In this document: positions 1 through 6,959 of the stretch, in pieces
How positions within the stretch are numbered: the stretch's first letter is position 1
Layout: every line of letters starts with the position of its first letter
Assembly: GCA_937902605.1 (NCBI GenBank)
Contig: CALFNC010000180.1
Location: 1-9,374 of the forward strand
DNA from: an uncultured Acidobacteriota bacterium
GTDB taxonomy: Bacteria; Acidobacteriota; Thermoanaerobaculia; UBA5066
Reading direction: 5' to 3'
DNA length: 9,374 nt
Program-made: the position numbers and the translations under genes
Notes under the pieces: model-generated
Told to the model about the DNA's origin: nothing
What the model saw: only the letters and a program-made list of their open reading frames with translations
Databases searched by the model: none

Positions 1-999
1 GTGCCCGGCGAAGACGGCCTGCCAGAGGTCCGACTGCTCGCTCTTCGTCGGGAGGCCGGTGGAGGGGCCGCCCCGCTGGACGTCGAGGACGACGGCGGGG
101 ATCTCCGCCATCGCGGCGAGCCCGAGCATCTCGGTCATCAGGGAGAGGCCGGGACCGGAGGTCGATGTCATCGCCTTCACCCCGGCGAACGACGCGCCGA
201 CGACCGAGCCGAGCGCGGCGAGCTCATCCTCGGTCTGAATGACCGACCCTCCGACCTTGGGCATCCACTCGGAGAGGAAGTGGAGCACCTCGGACGACGG
301 CGTGATCGGGTAGCCGCCGAAAAACCGGCATCCGGAGTGAATCGCCGCGACCGAAGTTGCCTCGTTCCCGGACATCAGGAGCTTCGGCGCCGCTTTCGTG
401 TAGACGAGCCTCCGGGCAGCGAGATCGCCCGGAAGGCTTCTCGCATAGGCAGCGCCGGCGTCGAAGCCCTTGAGGTTGGCTTCCAGGACGGCCGCCTTCT
501 TCTTCGTGAACTTCTTCTCGACCGCAGCGCGGATCGAGCTCGACGGGAGCCCAAACAGCTCGGCGAAGAGGCCGAGCGAGACGATGTTCTTCGACGCTTT
601 CGTTCCCGTGCTCTCCGTCGCGAGCTTGATGAAGGGGACGGGGACCCAGGAGTGTCCGGCGCCGAGGCCAAGGTCGGCCGGAGACGGGGCGCCCGCGTCC
701 GCTTCCTCGAAGAGGACGGCCGCGTTCGGCTGGAGGGCGACTTCGCCCTGGAAGCGTCCGAAGTCGGCCCAGTTGAAGACCGCGAGGATGTCGACCGCGT
801 CGCCTTGCGCGTAGATCTTGTCCGTGGAGATGCGGACCACGCACGACGTCTCTCCGCCGCGAATCTGAGGCCCGTAGGCTTCGGTCTTGATGACGTTGAG
901 GCCATCGCGGGCCGCGGCCTGCGCGAGCATCTCCCCCATCGTCACGACTCCGTCGCCGCCGGAGCCGATCATGGCGATTGTCAGGTCTTTTGTTGGCAT
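1..999 (-). CDS. korA: 2-oxoacid:ferredoxin oxidoreductase, fused gamma-alpha subunit (KorA type), N-terminal part
   Basis: The first 333 residues are visible and the gene runs off the left edge; fused gamma-alpha subunits of this family are usually about 570-620 residues. With a beta subunit they oxidise 2-oxoglutarate or another 2-oxoacid to its acyl-CoA and reduce ferredoxin in the cytoplasm. Residues 12-22 hold the glycine-rich GSGGDGVV start of the gamma domain, followed by TEAYGPQIRGGE at 39-50. The alpha pyrimidine-binding domain follows with GGYPITPSSE near 228-237 and DVQRGGPSTGLPTKSEQ at 306-322, both diagnostic of KorA/VorB-type subunits. ATG at 999 is preceded by AAAGGGAG. The beta subunit should lie just beyond the left edge. 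Substrate choice (2-oxoglutarate, pyruvate or branched-chain 2-oxoacid) cannot be read from this half. The gene diverges from the tetR-hydrogenase operon. Confidence 0.9.
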   Translation of the reverse strand, partial: MPTKDLTIAMIGSGGDGVVTMGEMLAQAAARDGLNVIKTEAYGPQIRGGETSCVVRISTDKIYAQGDAVDILAVFNWADFGRFQGEVALQPNAAVLFEEADAGAPSPADLGLGAGHSWVPVPFIKLATESTGTKASKNIVSLGLFAELFGLPSSSIRAAVEKKFTKKKAAVLEANLKGFDAGAAYARSLPGDLAARRLVYTKAAPKLLMSGNEATSVAAIHSGCRFFGGYPITPSSEVLHFLSEWMPKVGGSVIQTEDELAALGSVVGASFAGVKAMTSTSGPGLSLMTEMLGLAAMAEIPAVVLDVQRGGPSTGLPTKSEQSDLWQAVFAGH

Positions 1000-1002
1000 C
1001 GT

Positions 1003-1010
1003 CTCCCTTT
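1003..1010 (-). promoter_or_regulatory. ribosome binding site of the korA-type gene
   Basis: On the minus strand AAAGGGAG ends three bases before ATG 999. The purine run is a good Shine-Dalgarno match, though its spacing is short unless the AAAGG part does the pairing. The protein begins with the expected gamma-domain start only a few residues later, which supports this start. Confidence 0.6.
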
Positions 1011-1070
1011 CACACCGCTTGCCGCGGAAAGAAACCCGGAGTTTGAGATCCGTCCCCGCCCCATACCATG

Positions 1071-1103
1071 ATTCAAATGTTTCAGATGGAATCCTCCGGA
1101 GGA
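1071..1103. repeat. short direct repeat pair and 12-base palindrome
   Basis: ATTCAAATG (1071-1079) is followed directly by TTTCAGATG (1080-1088), and then by the perfect palindrome TCCTCCGGAGGA (1092-1103). GATTC at 1070-1074 and GAATC at 1089-1093 form another inverted pair around the repeats. The position, 70-100 bases upstream of the korA-type start, is where an activator or repressor could bind, but elements this short can arise by chance in a GC-rich genome. Confidence 0.3.
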
Positions 1104-1247
1104 CTTCGGGAGGGAACCCCCGGCGTGCCCCGGTCGACTCGGATAAGGGGGCCGGATTATGAAGCATGGGACCGGCTCGTGGACCGGGGAAACGGGTCTC
1201 CGAGCCCAGATCCTTCATCCGGTGAATTTCATGACTCTTATGGCTCA

Positions 1248-1276
1248 TTGAAAAACACGAACGATCGTACTATTTT
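1248..1276 (+). promoter_or_regulatory. sigma70-like promoter for the tetR-hydrogenase operon
   Basis: TTGAAA (1248-1253) and TATTTT (1271-1276) are separated by exactly 17 bases, a good match to the housekeeping -35/-10 layout, in an AT-rich patch inside GC-rich DNA. Counting seven bases past the -10 puts the transcription start near 1283. That is downstream of the first in-frame ATG (1277) and on an in-frame GTG. If the promoter is real, the tetR message would be leaderless or start at a later codon. This is read from sequence only; no transcript data are available. Confidence 0.5.
1261..1268. promoter_or_regulatory. candidate operator, palindrome ACGATCGT
   Basis: A perfect 8-base palindrome lies inside the 17-base spacer between the -35 and -10 boxes. 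Weak symmetry continues outward: AAA at 1253-1255 mirrors TTT at 1274-1276. TetR-family proteins commonly bind short palindromes overlapping their own promoter, so autorepression by the adjacent TetR protein is the natural hypothesis. The site is short, and no second copy is used as support. Confidence 0.4.
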
Positions 1277-1969
1277 ATGGGTGTGAGCAGAGGTGATGTC
1301 ACCCGCCAGATGATCCTCGAGAGGGCGCTTTCCCTCGCGAGCGAGCTGGGTTTGGAAGGGGTCACGATCGGCCATCTCGCCACCGACCTAAACCTCTCTA
1401 AGAGCGGGCTTTTTGCCCACTTTCAGTCGAAGGAGGCCCTGCAGCTGCAGCTTCTCGATTTCGCCGCGCTCCGGTTCTTCGAAATAGTGATCCGGCCGGC
1501 CATGGCGTTTCCAGCGGGAGAGAATCGGATCAGGGCGATGTTCGAGAACTGGCTCGCCTGGCCGAAGCCGGAAGCATTGCCGGGAGGCTGCTTCTTCGTC
1601 GCCGCCGCGACCGAGCTCGACGACCGTCCGGGATCGCTCCGGGACCGCCTGGTCGAGCTCCAGGTCCGCTGGCTCGGCGTCCTCGCCGAGTCGGCCCGGC
1701 AGGCAGTGGCCGAAGGGGAGTTCCGGCCCGAGATCGACGGCGAGCAGTTCGCCCACGACGTCTACGGGGTCATGCTAGCGTTCCACCACGCGGCCCGGTT
1801 ACTGAGGGACCCGAAGGCGAGAGCCAGGGCCCGGACCGCGTTCGAATCTCTCCTCGCGGCGGCCCGCCGCCCGTTGGTTGCGGTGCCGGTCGAGGGAGAG
1901 TTGACGTCTGGGCTGGGGAACCGGGGACCCGGCCGGGAATCTCTGACCCCGGAAAGGATAGGTGTCTGA
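1277..1969 (+). CDS. TetR-family transcriptional regulator
   Basis: A 230-residue protein with the usual TetR build and length. The N-terminal DNA-binding domain shows TRQMILERALSLASELG, then the helix-turn-helix segment at about 29-55, ending in SKSGLFAHFQSKEAL, which closely fits the family. The rest is the helical ligand-binding and dimerisation domain, with GGCFFVAAATELDDRPG near 102-118, typical of one TetR subgroup. The ligand is unknown. I list ATG 1277, but it has no Shine-Dalgarno sequence and lies upstream of the predicted transcription start. GTG 1283 would give MSRGDVTRQMIL, the common start of relatives as I recall them, and may be the true start. The last 30 or so residues look like a low-complexity tail. 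The gene overlaps the next by one base (TGATG), so it probably heads the hydrogenase operon and represses itself together with it. Confidence 0.9.
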   Translation: MGVSRGDVTRQMILERALSLASELGLEGVTIGHLATDLNLSKSGLFAHFQSKEALQLQLLDFAALRFFEIVIRPAMAFPAGENRIRAMFENWLAWPKPEALPGGCFFVAAATELDDRPGSLRDRLVELQVRWLGVLAESARQAVAEGEFRPEIDGEQFAHDVYGVMLAFHHAARLLRDPKARARARTAFESLLAAARRPLVAVPVEGELTSGLGNRGPGRESLTPERIGV

Positions 1970-2253
1970 TGACCACGCTTCTCCACCTAGAATCATCTCT
2001 CACTGAGAAGGGGGCAAGGAAGGCGCCGAAGCAGTGCGTCACTCCGGGATGCCCCCATGTCGTCACCGAGTCGTGGGAAGAGTCAGGCCTCCTCTGCGAT
2101 GAATGCGCGATCGAGGGGGAGCTCTACGACCGGGACGCCCGGTGGGACCACGTTTGCCCGATTCCCGGCACGCACTGCCTCCCCTGTCAGGCGCGCGACG
2201 AGGCCCAGATGCAGGAACTCGAGCTCCGGGAACGGAAGCGCCTGAAAAGCTGA
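1969..2253 (+). CDS. small cysteine-rich (zinc-ribbon-like) protein of unknown function
   Basis: A 94-residue protein that I cannot assign to a named family. It has seven cysteines, at 23, 28, 43, 46, 63, 70 and 73. C23-x4-C28 and C43-x2-C46 are spaced like the two knuckles of a zinc ribbon or rubredoxin-like metal site. C63-x6-C70-x2-C73 could be a second site or a redox-active group. The C-terminal 20 residues are charged and helix-prone (DEAQMQELELRERKRLK). There is no signal peptide or membrane segment, so it is likely cytoplasmic. The ATG overlaps the tetR stop by one base, with a purine-rich GGATAGG upstream, and the hydrogenase beta gene follows after 23 bases. Its place in the operon suggests a metal- or redox-linked role with the regulator or the hydrogenase; this is inference. 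Confidence 0.7.
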   Translation: MTTLLHLESSLTEKGARKAPKQCVTPGCPHVVTESWEESGLLCDECAIEGELYDRDARWDHVCPIPGTHCLPCQARDEAQMQELELRERKRLKS

Positions 2254-2263
2254 GGTTTTCCTC

Positions 2264-2270
2264 GGAGGAA
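2264..2270 (+). promoter_or_regulatory. ribosome binding site fixing the hydrogenase beta start
   Basis: GGAGGAA lies six bases before ATG 2277. The reading frame is open well upstream, back into the preceding gene, so this strong site decides the start. The resulting protein begins [13 protein letters not shown], which fits the family N-terminus. Confidence 0.8.
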
Positions 2271-2276
2271 GGCCTG

Positions 2277-3422
2277 ATGGAGACCGCCCCCGGTGCCGAC
2301 CGCTACGTCCTCGACCTTACCGCTCTCAACCGGCTGATCGAAGCCGTCCGGGAGGCCGGGTATCGCGTCGCGGGTCCGAAGGTACGGGACGGAGCCCTCT
2401 GTTACGAGGAGCTGGACCCTGACGAGACGCTGCCTCAGGGGGTCCGGGACGAACAGGGGGCTGGACGGTACCGGCTGAGGACAGGCGGCGACGCCGCCCT
2501 CTTTAGCCAAGCCGTCGGACCCCACTCGTGGAAGCGGTTCCTCTCGCCCCCGGAGCAGCGGCTCTTCACGGCGAAGAAGGACGACCGCGGTTTCCGATTC
2601 GAGCCTGGCGCGATCGACGATGGAAAATGGGCCTTCATCGGCGTCCGGCCTTGCGACCTCGCGGCGATTCGTCTGTGGGACAAGGTTTTTCAGGACGGAG
2701 CGTGGGCCGACTCTGCGTACCGGGCGATCCGGGAACGTGTCCTCGTCGTGGCCGTCCAATGCACCGCACCCGCGGGCACGTGCTTTTGTCTCTCGATGGG
2801 GACCGGGCCCCGCGCCGGCCACGGATTCGACCTCGCGCTCACTGAGATCGGGAACGGAGCTCCCCGGTTCCTCGTCGAGGCCGGGACGCCAACAGGGGAA
2901 GAGATCCTGGCCCTGGTTCCCAAGGTCCGGGCTGGGCCCGAGGAGATCGCCGAAGGGGAACGGAGACTGGGCCAGGCGGAGACGTCGATGGGACGTTCGC
3001 TCGACGTGGACGGTCTCGCCGAGCTGTTGTCCCGACAAGTCGACAGCCCCCGTTGGGAGGAGATCGCGGTGCGGTGCCTGGCCTGTGGCAACTGCACGAT
3101 GGCGTGCCCGACCTGCTTCTGCACGACGGTGGAGGACACCTCCGACCTGACCGGGTCGACCGCGGAGCGGTGGCGGCGCTGGGACTCCTGCTTCACATTG
3201 GGCTTCTCATACATCCACGGCGGCAGCGTCCGGCGGACAATCTCGGCGCGCTACCGGCAGTGGATGACCCACAAGCTCGCGACGTGGCACGCGCAGTTCG
3301 GGGAGACCGGCTGCGTCGGCTGCGGCCGATGCATCACCTGGTGCCCGGCGGGAATCGACATCACGGAGGAGGCGCGTCTGTTCCGCCAGGCGGCCGAGGC
3401 CGTGCCGGCACCGCGGAGCTGA
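2277..3422 (+). CDS. hyhB: group 3b [NiFe]-hydrogenase beta subunit (4Fe-4S electron transfer)
   Basis: A 381-residue protein of the sulfhydrogenase beta / anaerobic sulfite reductase A-like family. It carries electrons between the gamma subunit and the hydrogenase core in the cytoplasm. The N-terminal two thirds hold the family domain, with [10 protein letters not shown] (Cys126) and [17 protein letters not shown] (Cys162, 169, 171). Two ferredoxin-type [4Fe-4S] motifs follow: [12 protein letters not shown] at 267-278 and [12 protein letters not shown] at 346-357. Cys280 and Cys282 directly follow the first motif. The length fits the family. It is the first structural gene of the hydrogenase set. 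The order beta, gamma, delta, alpha seen here matches the order I recall for the Pyrococcus sulfhydrogenase, apart from the CNBD gene inserted after beta. A stand-alone sulfite reductase subunit is unlikely, given the small and large hydrogenase subunits downstream. Confidence 0.92.
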   Translation: METAPGADRYVLDLTALNRLIEAVREAGYRVAGPKVRDGALCYEELDPDETLPQGVRDEQGAGRYRLRTGGDAALFSQAVGPHSWKRFLSPPEQRLFTAKKDDRGFRFEPGAIDDGKWAFIGVRPCDLAAIRLWDKVFQDGAWADSAYRAIRERVLVVAVQCTAPAGTCFCLSMGTGPRAGHGFDLALTEIGNGAPRFLVEAGTPTGEEILALVPKVRAGPEEIAEGERRLGQAETSMGRSLDVDGLAELLSRQVDSPRWEEIAVRCLACGNCTMACPTCFCTTVEDTSDLTGSTAERWRRWDSCFTLGFSYIHGGSVRRTISARYRQWMTHKLATWHAQFGETGCVGCGRCITWCPAGIDITEEARLFRQAAEAVPAPRS

Positions 3423-3435
3423 GAAGGAGAGCGCG

Positions 3436-3912
3436 ATGGAGACACTCGAACCTCTTCTGGCCGAGCACCCGTTCGTGCGGGGGATGAGCCCGTCGCAGAT
3501 CGAGACGGTCGCCGGGTGCGCGAGCAACGTGCGCTTCCAGACGGGCCAATACCTCTTCAAGGACGGGGAGGAGGCGAACCAGTTCTACATCATCCGGAAG
3601 GGGCGGATCGCCATCGAGGCGGCGTCGCCGACCCACGACCCGATCCTGATCCACACCTACGGCGACGGCGAGATTCTGGGGTGGTCGTGGCTCGTCCCCC
3701 CCTACCGCTGGCGTTTCTCGGGGAAGGCCCTCGAGCTCACCCGCGTCCTGATGATCGATGGGAAGTGCCTCCGGGGGAAGTGCGAGAAGGACCACGACCT
3801 CGGCTACGAGCTCCTCAAGCGCTTCGCGGACATCCTGGCGGGCCGCCTCGACTCCGCCCGCCTTCAGCTGATCGACATGTACGCCTCGGCGTCGAAGGGA
3901 CGGCGCCGGTGA
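3436..3912 (+). CDS. stand-alone cyclic-nucleotide-binding-domain protein (Crp-like sensor domain, no HTH)
   Basis: A 158-residue protein made of one Crp/cNMP-binding beta-roll (about residues 8-125) and a C-terminal helix; no DNA-binding helix-turn-helix follows. Typical parts are the turn [20 protein letters not shown] (41-60) and the [11 protein letters not shown] segment at 76-86, which opens the phosphate-binding cassette. The arginine-serine-alanine core of a true cAMP cassette is not seen; the matching stretch reads [11 protein letters not shown] (90-100), so cAMP binding is doubtful. There are cysteines at 28, 111 and 116. I recall GWSWL/PPYRW as a signature of a widespread sub-family of such proteins. 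An SD-like AAGGAGA precedes the ATG, and the gene's stop overlaps the gamma-subunit GTG. Lying between beta and gamma genes, it may control hydrogenase activity or assembly at protein level; this is inference. Confidence 0.85.
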   Translation: METLEPLLAEHPFVRGMSPSQIETVAGCASNVRFQTGQYLFKDGEEANQFYIIRKGRIAIEAASPTHDPILIHTYGDGEILGWSWLVPPYRWRFSGKALELTRVLMIDGKCLRGKCEKDHDLGYELLKRFADILAGRLDSARLQLIDMYASASKGRRR

Positions 3913-4787
3913 CGCTCGCCGTCGCGGAGGCGCCAGCCGCGGCTGGCCGAACCGGCCCGCCCTCCGACCCGATGCTCCCGAGGCCATGGCGGGTCTGCCG
4001 TTCGGTCCGGGAGACGGACGACACCTTCACCCTGGAGCTGATCCCCGAGCCGGGGCAGCCGGTCCAGCCGTTCGCGGCCGGCCAGTTCAACATGCTCTAC
4101 CTCCCGGGGATCGGCGAGGTGCCGATCTCGATCAGCGGGGACCCGACCTATCCGCACACGCTCGTCCACACGACCCGGGCCGTCGGGGCCGTCACCAAGA
4201 AGATGGCGGCGATCCGGCGAGGCGATGCGATCGGAGTCCGCGGGCCCTTCGGAACAGCGTGGCCCGTTGAGGATTCCGAAGGCAACGACGTCGTCTTCGT
4301 CGCGGGCGGGATCGGCCTCGCTCCCTTGCGGCCGGCCCTGATACAGGTCCTCTCCCGCCGGGAACGGTACGGCCGCGTCGTCCTCCTCTACGGTGCGCGG
4401 ACGCCGGACGACATCCTCTTCCGCAAGCAGCTCCGCGAGTGGCGCGCCGACTTCGACCTGGAGATCCAAGTGACCGTCGACCGGGCCACACACGATTGGA
4501 GGGGGAACGTCGGCGTCGTGACGGCGCTGATCTCACGGGTTCCGTTCGAGCCCGGCCACACCGTTGCGATGATCTGCGGCCCCGAGGTGATGATCCGGTA
4601 CACGGTGATGGAGCTGGAGCGCCGCGGCGTCACGCCAGACCGGGCCTACGTCTCTCTCGAGCGGAACATGAAGTGCGCGGTCGGCTTCTGCGGCCACTGC
4701 CAGCTCGGGCCTCTCTTCATCTGCAAGGACGGCCCGATCTTCCCCTACGAGAAGGTCGCCGTCCTCCTCAGCCAGCGGGAGGTCTGA
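3909..4787 (+). CDS. hyhG: group 3b [NiFe]-hydrogenase gamma subunit (FAD/NAD(P)-binding, 2Fe-2S)
   Basis: A 292-residue ferredoxin-reductase-like protein that exchanges electrons between NAD(P)H and the Fe-S clusters of the complex. The FAD-binding barrel is marked by [18 protein letters not shown] (PISIS at 72-76). The NAD(P) domain has [13 protein letters not shown] (from 132) and [19 protein letters not shown]. The C-terminal [2Fe-2S] site is C256-x4-C261-x2-C264-x7-C272, as in PyrK-type proteins. I chose GTG 3909, which overlaps the preceding stop in GTGA and suggests translational coupling. ATG 3972 (MLPRPWRV) is closer to where relatives usually start but has no ribosome binding site. 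NADP versus NAD preference cannot be told by eye, though group 3b enzymes generally use NADP. Confidence 0.92.
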   Translation: MTLAVAEAPAAAGRTGPPSDPMLPRPWRVCRSVRETDDTFTLELIPEPGQPVQPFAAGQFNMLYLPGIGEVPISISGDPTYPHTLVHTTRAVGAVTKKMAAIRRGDAIGVRGPFGTAWPVEDSEGNDVVFVAGGIGLAPLRPALIQVLSRRERYGRVVLLYGARTPDDILFRKQLREWRADFDLEIQVTVDRATHDWRGNVGVVTALISRVPFEPGHTVAMICGPEVMIRYTVMELERRGVTPDRAYVSLERNMKCAVGFCGHCQLGPLFICKDGPIFPYEKVAVLLSQREV

Positions 4788-4788
4788 G

Positions 4789-5571
4789 ATGGGCGAACGG
4801 AAGAAGCCGACGCTCGCCGTCTTCAAGTTCGCCTCCTGCGACGGCTGCCAGCTCAGCCTCCTCGACTGCGAGGACGAGCTCCTGGCCGTGGCCTCCGAGG
4901 TGGAGATCGCGAGCTTCCTCGAAGCCTCCCGGGCGGTGGCGAAGGGACCGTACGACCTCACCCTGGTGGAGGGGTCGATCACGACACCTCACGATGCCGA
5001 GCGGATCCACCAGATCCGCAGGGTCTCGAGGACTCTCGTGACCATCGGAGCCTGCGCGACGGCGGGCGGCATCCAGGCGCTCCGGAACTTCAAGGATGTG
5101 TCGGACTTCGCAAAGATCGTCTACGCGTCCCCCGAGACCATCGAAGCGCTGGGGAAGTCGACGCCGATCGTGGACCACGTCTTCGTCGACTTCGAGCTCC
5201 GTGGGTGTCCGGTTAGCAAGAAACAGCTCGTTGGGGTGCTGAGCGCGTGGCTGAACGGCCGCTCTCTGGAGGTGAGCGCGGCGAGCGTCTGCCTGGAGTG
5301 CAAGCGCCGGGAAACGCCCTGCGTGATGGTTGCCAGCGGTACGCCCTGTCTCGGGCCGGTGACGCATGCGGGCTGCGGCGCGATCTGCCCTTCATTCCGG
5401 CGAGGCTGTTACGGGTGCTTCGGGCCGATGGAGAGCGCCAACACCGCGTCGATGGCGGCGGTCTGGCAGTCGATCGGCGCGACCGGGCCGGACCTCGTCC
5501 GGGCGTTCCGCTCCTTCAACGCCGGTGCGGAGCCGTTCCGCAGGGAGAGCGAAGTCCATGAGCAACGGTAA
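4789..5571 (+). CDS. hyhS: group 3b [NiFe]-hydrogenase small (delta) subunit
   Basis: A 260-residue cytoplasmic small subunit, without the twin-arginine signal of periplasmic hydrogenases. Proximal-cluster ligands are in place: SCDGC (Cys17, Cys20), GACATAGG (Cys89) and RGCPV (Cys140). The C-terminal part carries [11 protein letters not shown] (168, 171, 178), GTPCLGP (187) and [19 protein letters not shown] (196, 200, 207, 210), enough for two further Fe-S clusters, medial and distal. It relays electrons from the NiFe site to the gamma and beta subunits. The ATG follows the gamma stop after one base, with GGGAGG at 4777-4782 as ribosome binding site. Its end overlaps the large-subunit gene by 14 bases. 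Confidence 0.95.
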   Translation: MGERKKPTLAVFKFASCDGCQLSLLDCEDELLAVASEVEIASFLEASRAVAKGPYDLTLVEGSITTPHDAERIHQIRRVSRTLVTIGACATAGGIQALRNFKDVSDFAKIVYASPETIEALGKSTPIVDHVFVDFELRGCPVSKKQLVGVLSAWLNGRSLEVSAASVCLECKRRETPCVMVASGTPCLGPVTHAGCGAICPSFRRGCYGCFGPMESANTASMAAVWQSIGATGPDLVRAFRSFNAGAEPFRRESEVHEQR

Positions 5572-6871
5572 GGAGCCCGCGCACAAGGCGAGGACCATCC
5601 GCGTGGAGGCGCTCGCCAGGGTCGAAGGCGAGGGCGGCCTCTCGATCAAGATTCGAGGGAACAAGGTCATCGAAGCCCTCCTCCGGATCTACGAGCCCCC
5701 GCGATTCTTCGAGGCGTTCCTGCGCGGCCGCGGGTACACCGAAGCCCCGGACATCACGGCGCGGATCTGCGGGATCTGCCCGGTCGCGTACCAAATGAGT
5801 GCGGTGCACGCCCTCGAGGCGGCCTGCGGGACGGACGTCACGCCGGCGATCCGCTCGCTCCGCCGCCTCCTCTACTGCGGCGAGTGGATCGAGAGCCATG
5901 TCCTCCACGTGGCGATGCTCCACGCCCCCGACTTCCTCGGGTACGAGAGCGCCCTCCACATGGCGAAGGACCATCCCGAAGTGGTGACCAAGAGCCTCGC
6001 GCTGAAGAGGACCGGGAACGCGATCGTCACCCGCGTGGGGGGACGGGAGATTCACCCCGTCAACGTCCGCGTCGGCGGCTTCTACCGGGCTCCATCGAAG
6101 GCCGAGCTGGCCCCCCTCGTGCCCGAGCTCCAGGAGGGGCGGCGCATCGCGGAGGAGCTTCTCGACCTGGCGGCCGGCCTCACGTTCCCGGATTACGAGG
6201 TCGACTACGAGTTCGTCGCGCTCCGCCACCTCACGGACTACCCGCTGAACGAAGGACGAATCGTCTCGAGCCGTGGCCTCGACATCCCCGTGTCGGACTA
6301 CGAGGCCCACTTCGTCGAGGAGCAGGTCAAACATTCGAACGCGCTCCACTCGCGCCTGAAGGGCCGGGGGCACTACTTCGTCGGGCCTCTGGCCCGGTAT
6401 AGCCTGAACTTCGACCGCCTGCCAGGGACGATTCAGGACGCGGCGAGGAGAGCGGGCTTAGGGCCGGTCTGCCGGAATCCGTTCCGGAGCATCGTCGTTC
6501 GAATGGTCGAGACGCTCTGGGCGATCGACGAGGCGCTCCGGATCCTGGTCTCCTACGAGCCGCCGGAGCCGTCGTTCGTGCCGGTCACCCCGCGCGCGGC
6601 GACCGGGAGCGGGTGCACGGAGGCCCCCCGCGGGATCCTCTACCACCGCTACCGCATCGCCCCGGACGGGACGATCGAGGACGCCAAGATCGTTCCTCCA
6701 ACCTCGCAGAACCTGGCGACGATCGAGGACGACCTGAAAAACTTCGTAGAGAGGCACCTCGACCTTCCAGCCGAGCAGCTCGGGTGGCAGTGCGAGCAGG
6801 CCGTCCGGAACTACGACCCCTGCATCTCGTGCGCCACCCACTCGCTGAGATTGACGATCGATAGGCGCTGA
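5558..6871 (+). CDS. hyhL: group 3b [NiFe]-hydrogenase large (alpha) subunit, catalytic
   Basis: A 437-residue catalytic subunit that holds the NiFe(CN)2CO centre and catalyses H2 <-> 2H+ + 2e-. The N-terminal nickel motif is [15 protein letters not shown], with Cys71 and Cys74. The C-terminal motif is DPCISCATH, with Cys422, Cys425 and His428. All four metal-ligand cysteines are present. After His428 only nine residues remain, a short tail presumed to be removed by the maturation endopeptidase. The sequence after CGIC is PVAYQMSAV rather than the CxxCxxxH form of many groups; as I recall, this is usual for group 3b. ATG 5558 lies inside the small-subunit gene, with GGGAG about ten bases upstream; the frame is open further upstream, but the small subunit occupies that DNA. 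No hyp or endopeptidase genes are in the window. Confidence 0.96.
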   Translation: MSNGKEPAHKARTIRVEALARVEGEGGLSIKIRGNKVIEALLRIYEPPRFFEAFLRGRGYTEAPDITARICGICPVAYQMSAVHALEAACGTDVTPAIRSLRRLLYCGEWIESHVLHVAMLHAPDFLGYESALHMAKDHPEVVTKSLALKRTGNAIVTRVGGREIHPVNVRVGGFYRAPSKAELAPLVPELQEGRRIAEELLDLAAGLTFPDYEVDYEFVALRHLTDYPLNEGRIVSSRGLDIPVSDYEAHFVEEQVKHSNALHSRLKGRGHYFVGPLARYSLNFDRLPGTIQDAARRAGLGPVCRNPFRSIVVRMVETLWAIDEALRILVSYEPPEPSFVPVTPRAATGSGCTEAPRGILYHRYRIAPDGTIEDAKIVPPTSQNLATIEDDLKNFVERHLDLPAEQLGWQCEQAVRNYDPCISCATHSLRLTIDRR

Positions 6872-6902
6872 CCTAAGTGCCGCACGGTACTAAGAACGCT
6901 CC

Positions 6903-6950
6903 CTCGACCGGAACATGGTCGCCGGATTCCCGGGGGAATGACCTGTCGAG
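6903..6950. terminator. nested inverted repeat between convergent genes, possible bidirectional terminator
   Basis: Three nested complementary pairs share one axis: CTCGAC 6903-6908 with GTCGAG 6945-6950, GGTC 6917-6920 with GACC 6940-6943, and ATTCC 6926-6930 with GGAAT 6935-6939 around a CGGG loop. Unpaired bases of 8 and 5 on the left arm make it imperfect. A competing small hairpin, CGACC/GGTCG, sits at 6905-6921. No strong T-run follows on either strand, so a classic intrinsic terminator is not shown. Its place between the hydrogenase operon end and the converging ODP gene suits transcript-end formation or 3' protection. Confidence 0.4.
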
Positions 6951-6959
6951 CGCTTACAT

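Larger units (their letters stand above)
1000..1276. other. divergent intergenic region between korA-type gene and tetR
   Basis: This 277-base stretch has no convincing gene; the short open frames across it show no family signature. It separates two divergently transcribed units, so it should hold promoters for both. The last 60 bases are clearly richer in A/T than the surroundings and hold the best promoter candidate, reading toward tetR. For the korA direction I found only a weak -35/-10 pair around 1065-1095, which I do not call. Near 1070-1103 are two adjacent 9-base near-repeats (ATTCAAATG, TTTCAGATG) followed by a perfect 12-base palindrome, TCCTCCGGAGGA. Confidence 0.6.

Noticed and set aside
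1..1071. A 356-codon open frame on the plus strand
   Set aside because: It is rich in Arg, Gly and Asp with no family signature and lies opposite the korA-type gene, whose minus-strand translation has clear motifs. It is a GC-rich shadow frame.
2103..2276. Longer start for hydrogenase beta
   Set aside because: It would add 58 Arg/Gly-rich residues overlapping the Cys-rich gene in another frame. The strong GGAGGAA site and family N-terminus favour 2277.
2187..3038. A 283-codon minus-strand open frame
   Set aside because: It is antisense to hydrogenase beta, with low-complexity composition and no recognisable motif. The plus-strand frame has ferredoxin motifs.
3436..3912. Calling this gene a Crp/Fnr transcription factor
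   Set aside because: The protein ends after the sensor domain and one helix. There is no helix-turn-helix, and the overlapping next gene leaves no room for one.
5516..6373. A 285-codon minus-strand open frame
   Set aside because: It is opposite the hydrogenase large subunit, whose CGIC and DPCISC motifs prove the plus frame. The composition is that of a shadow frame.
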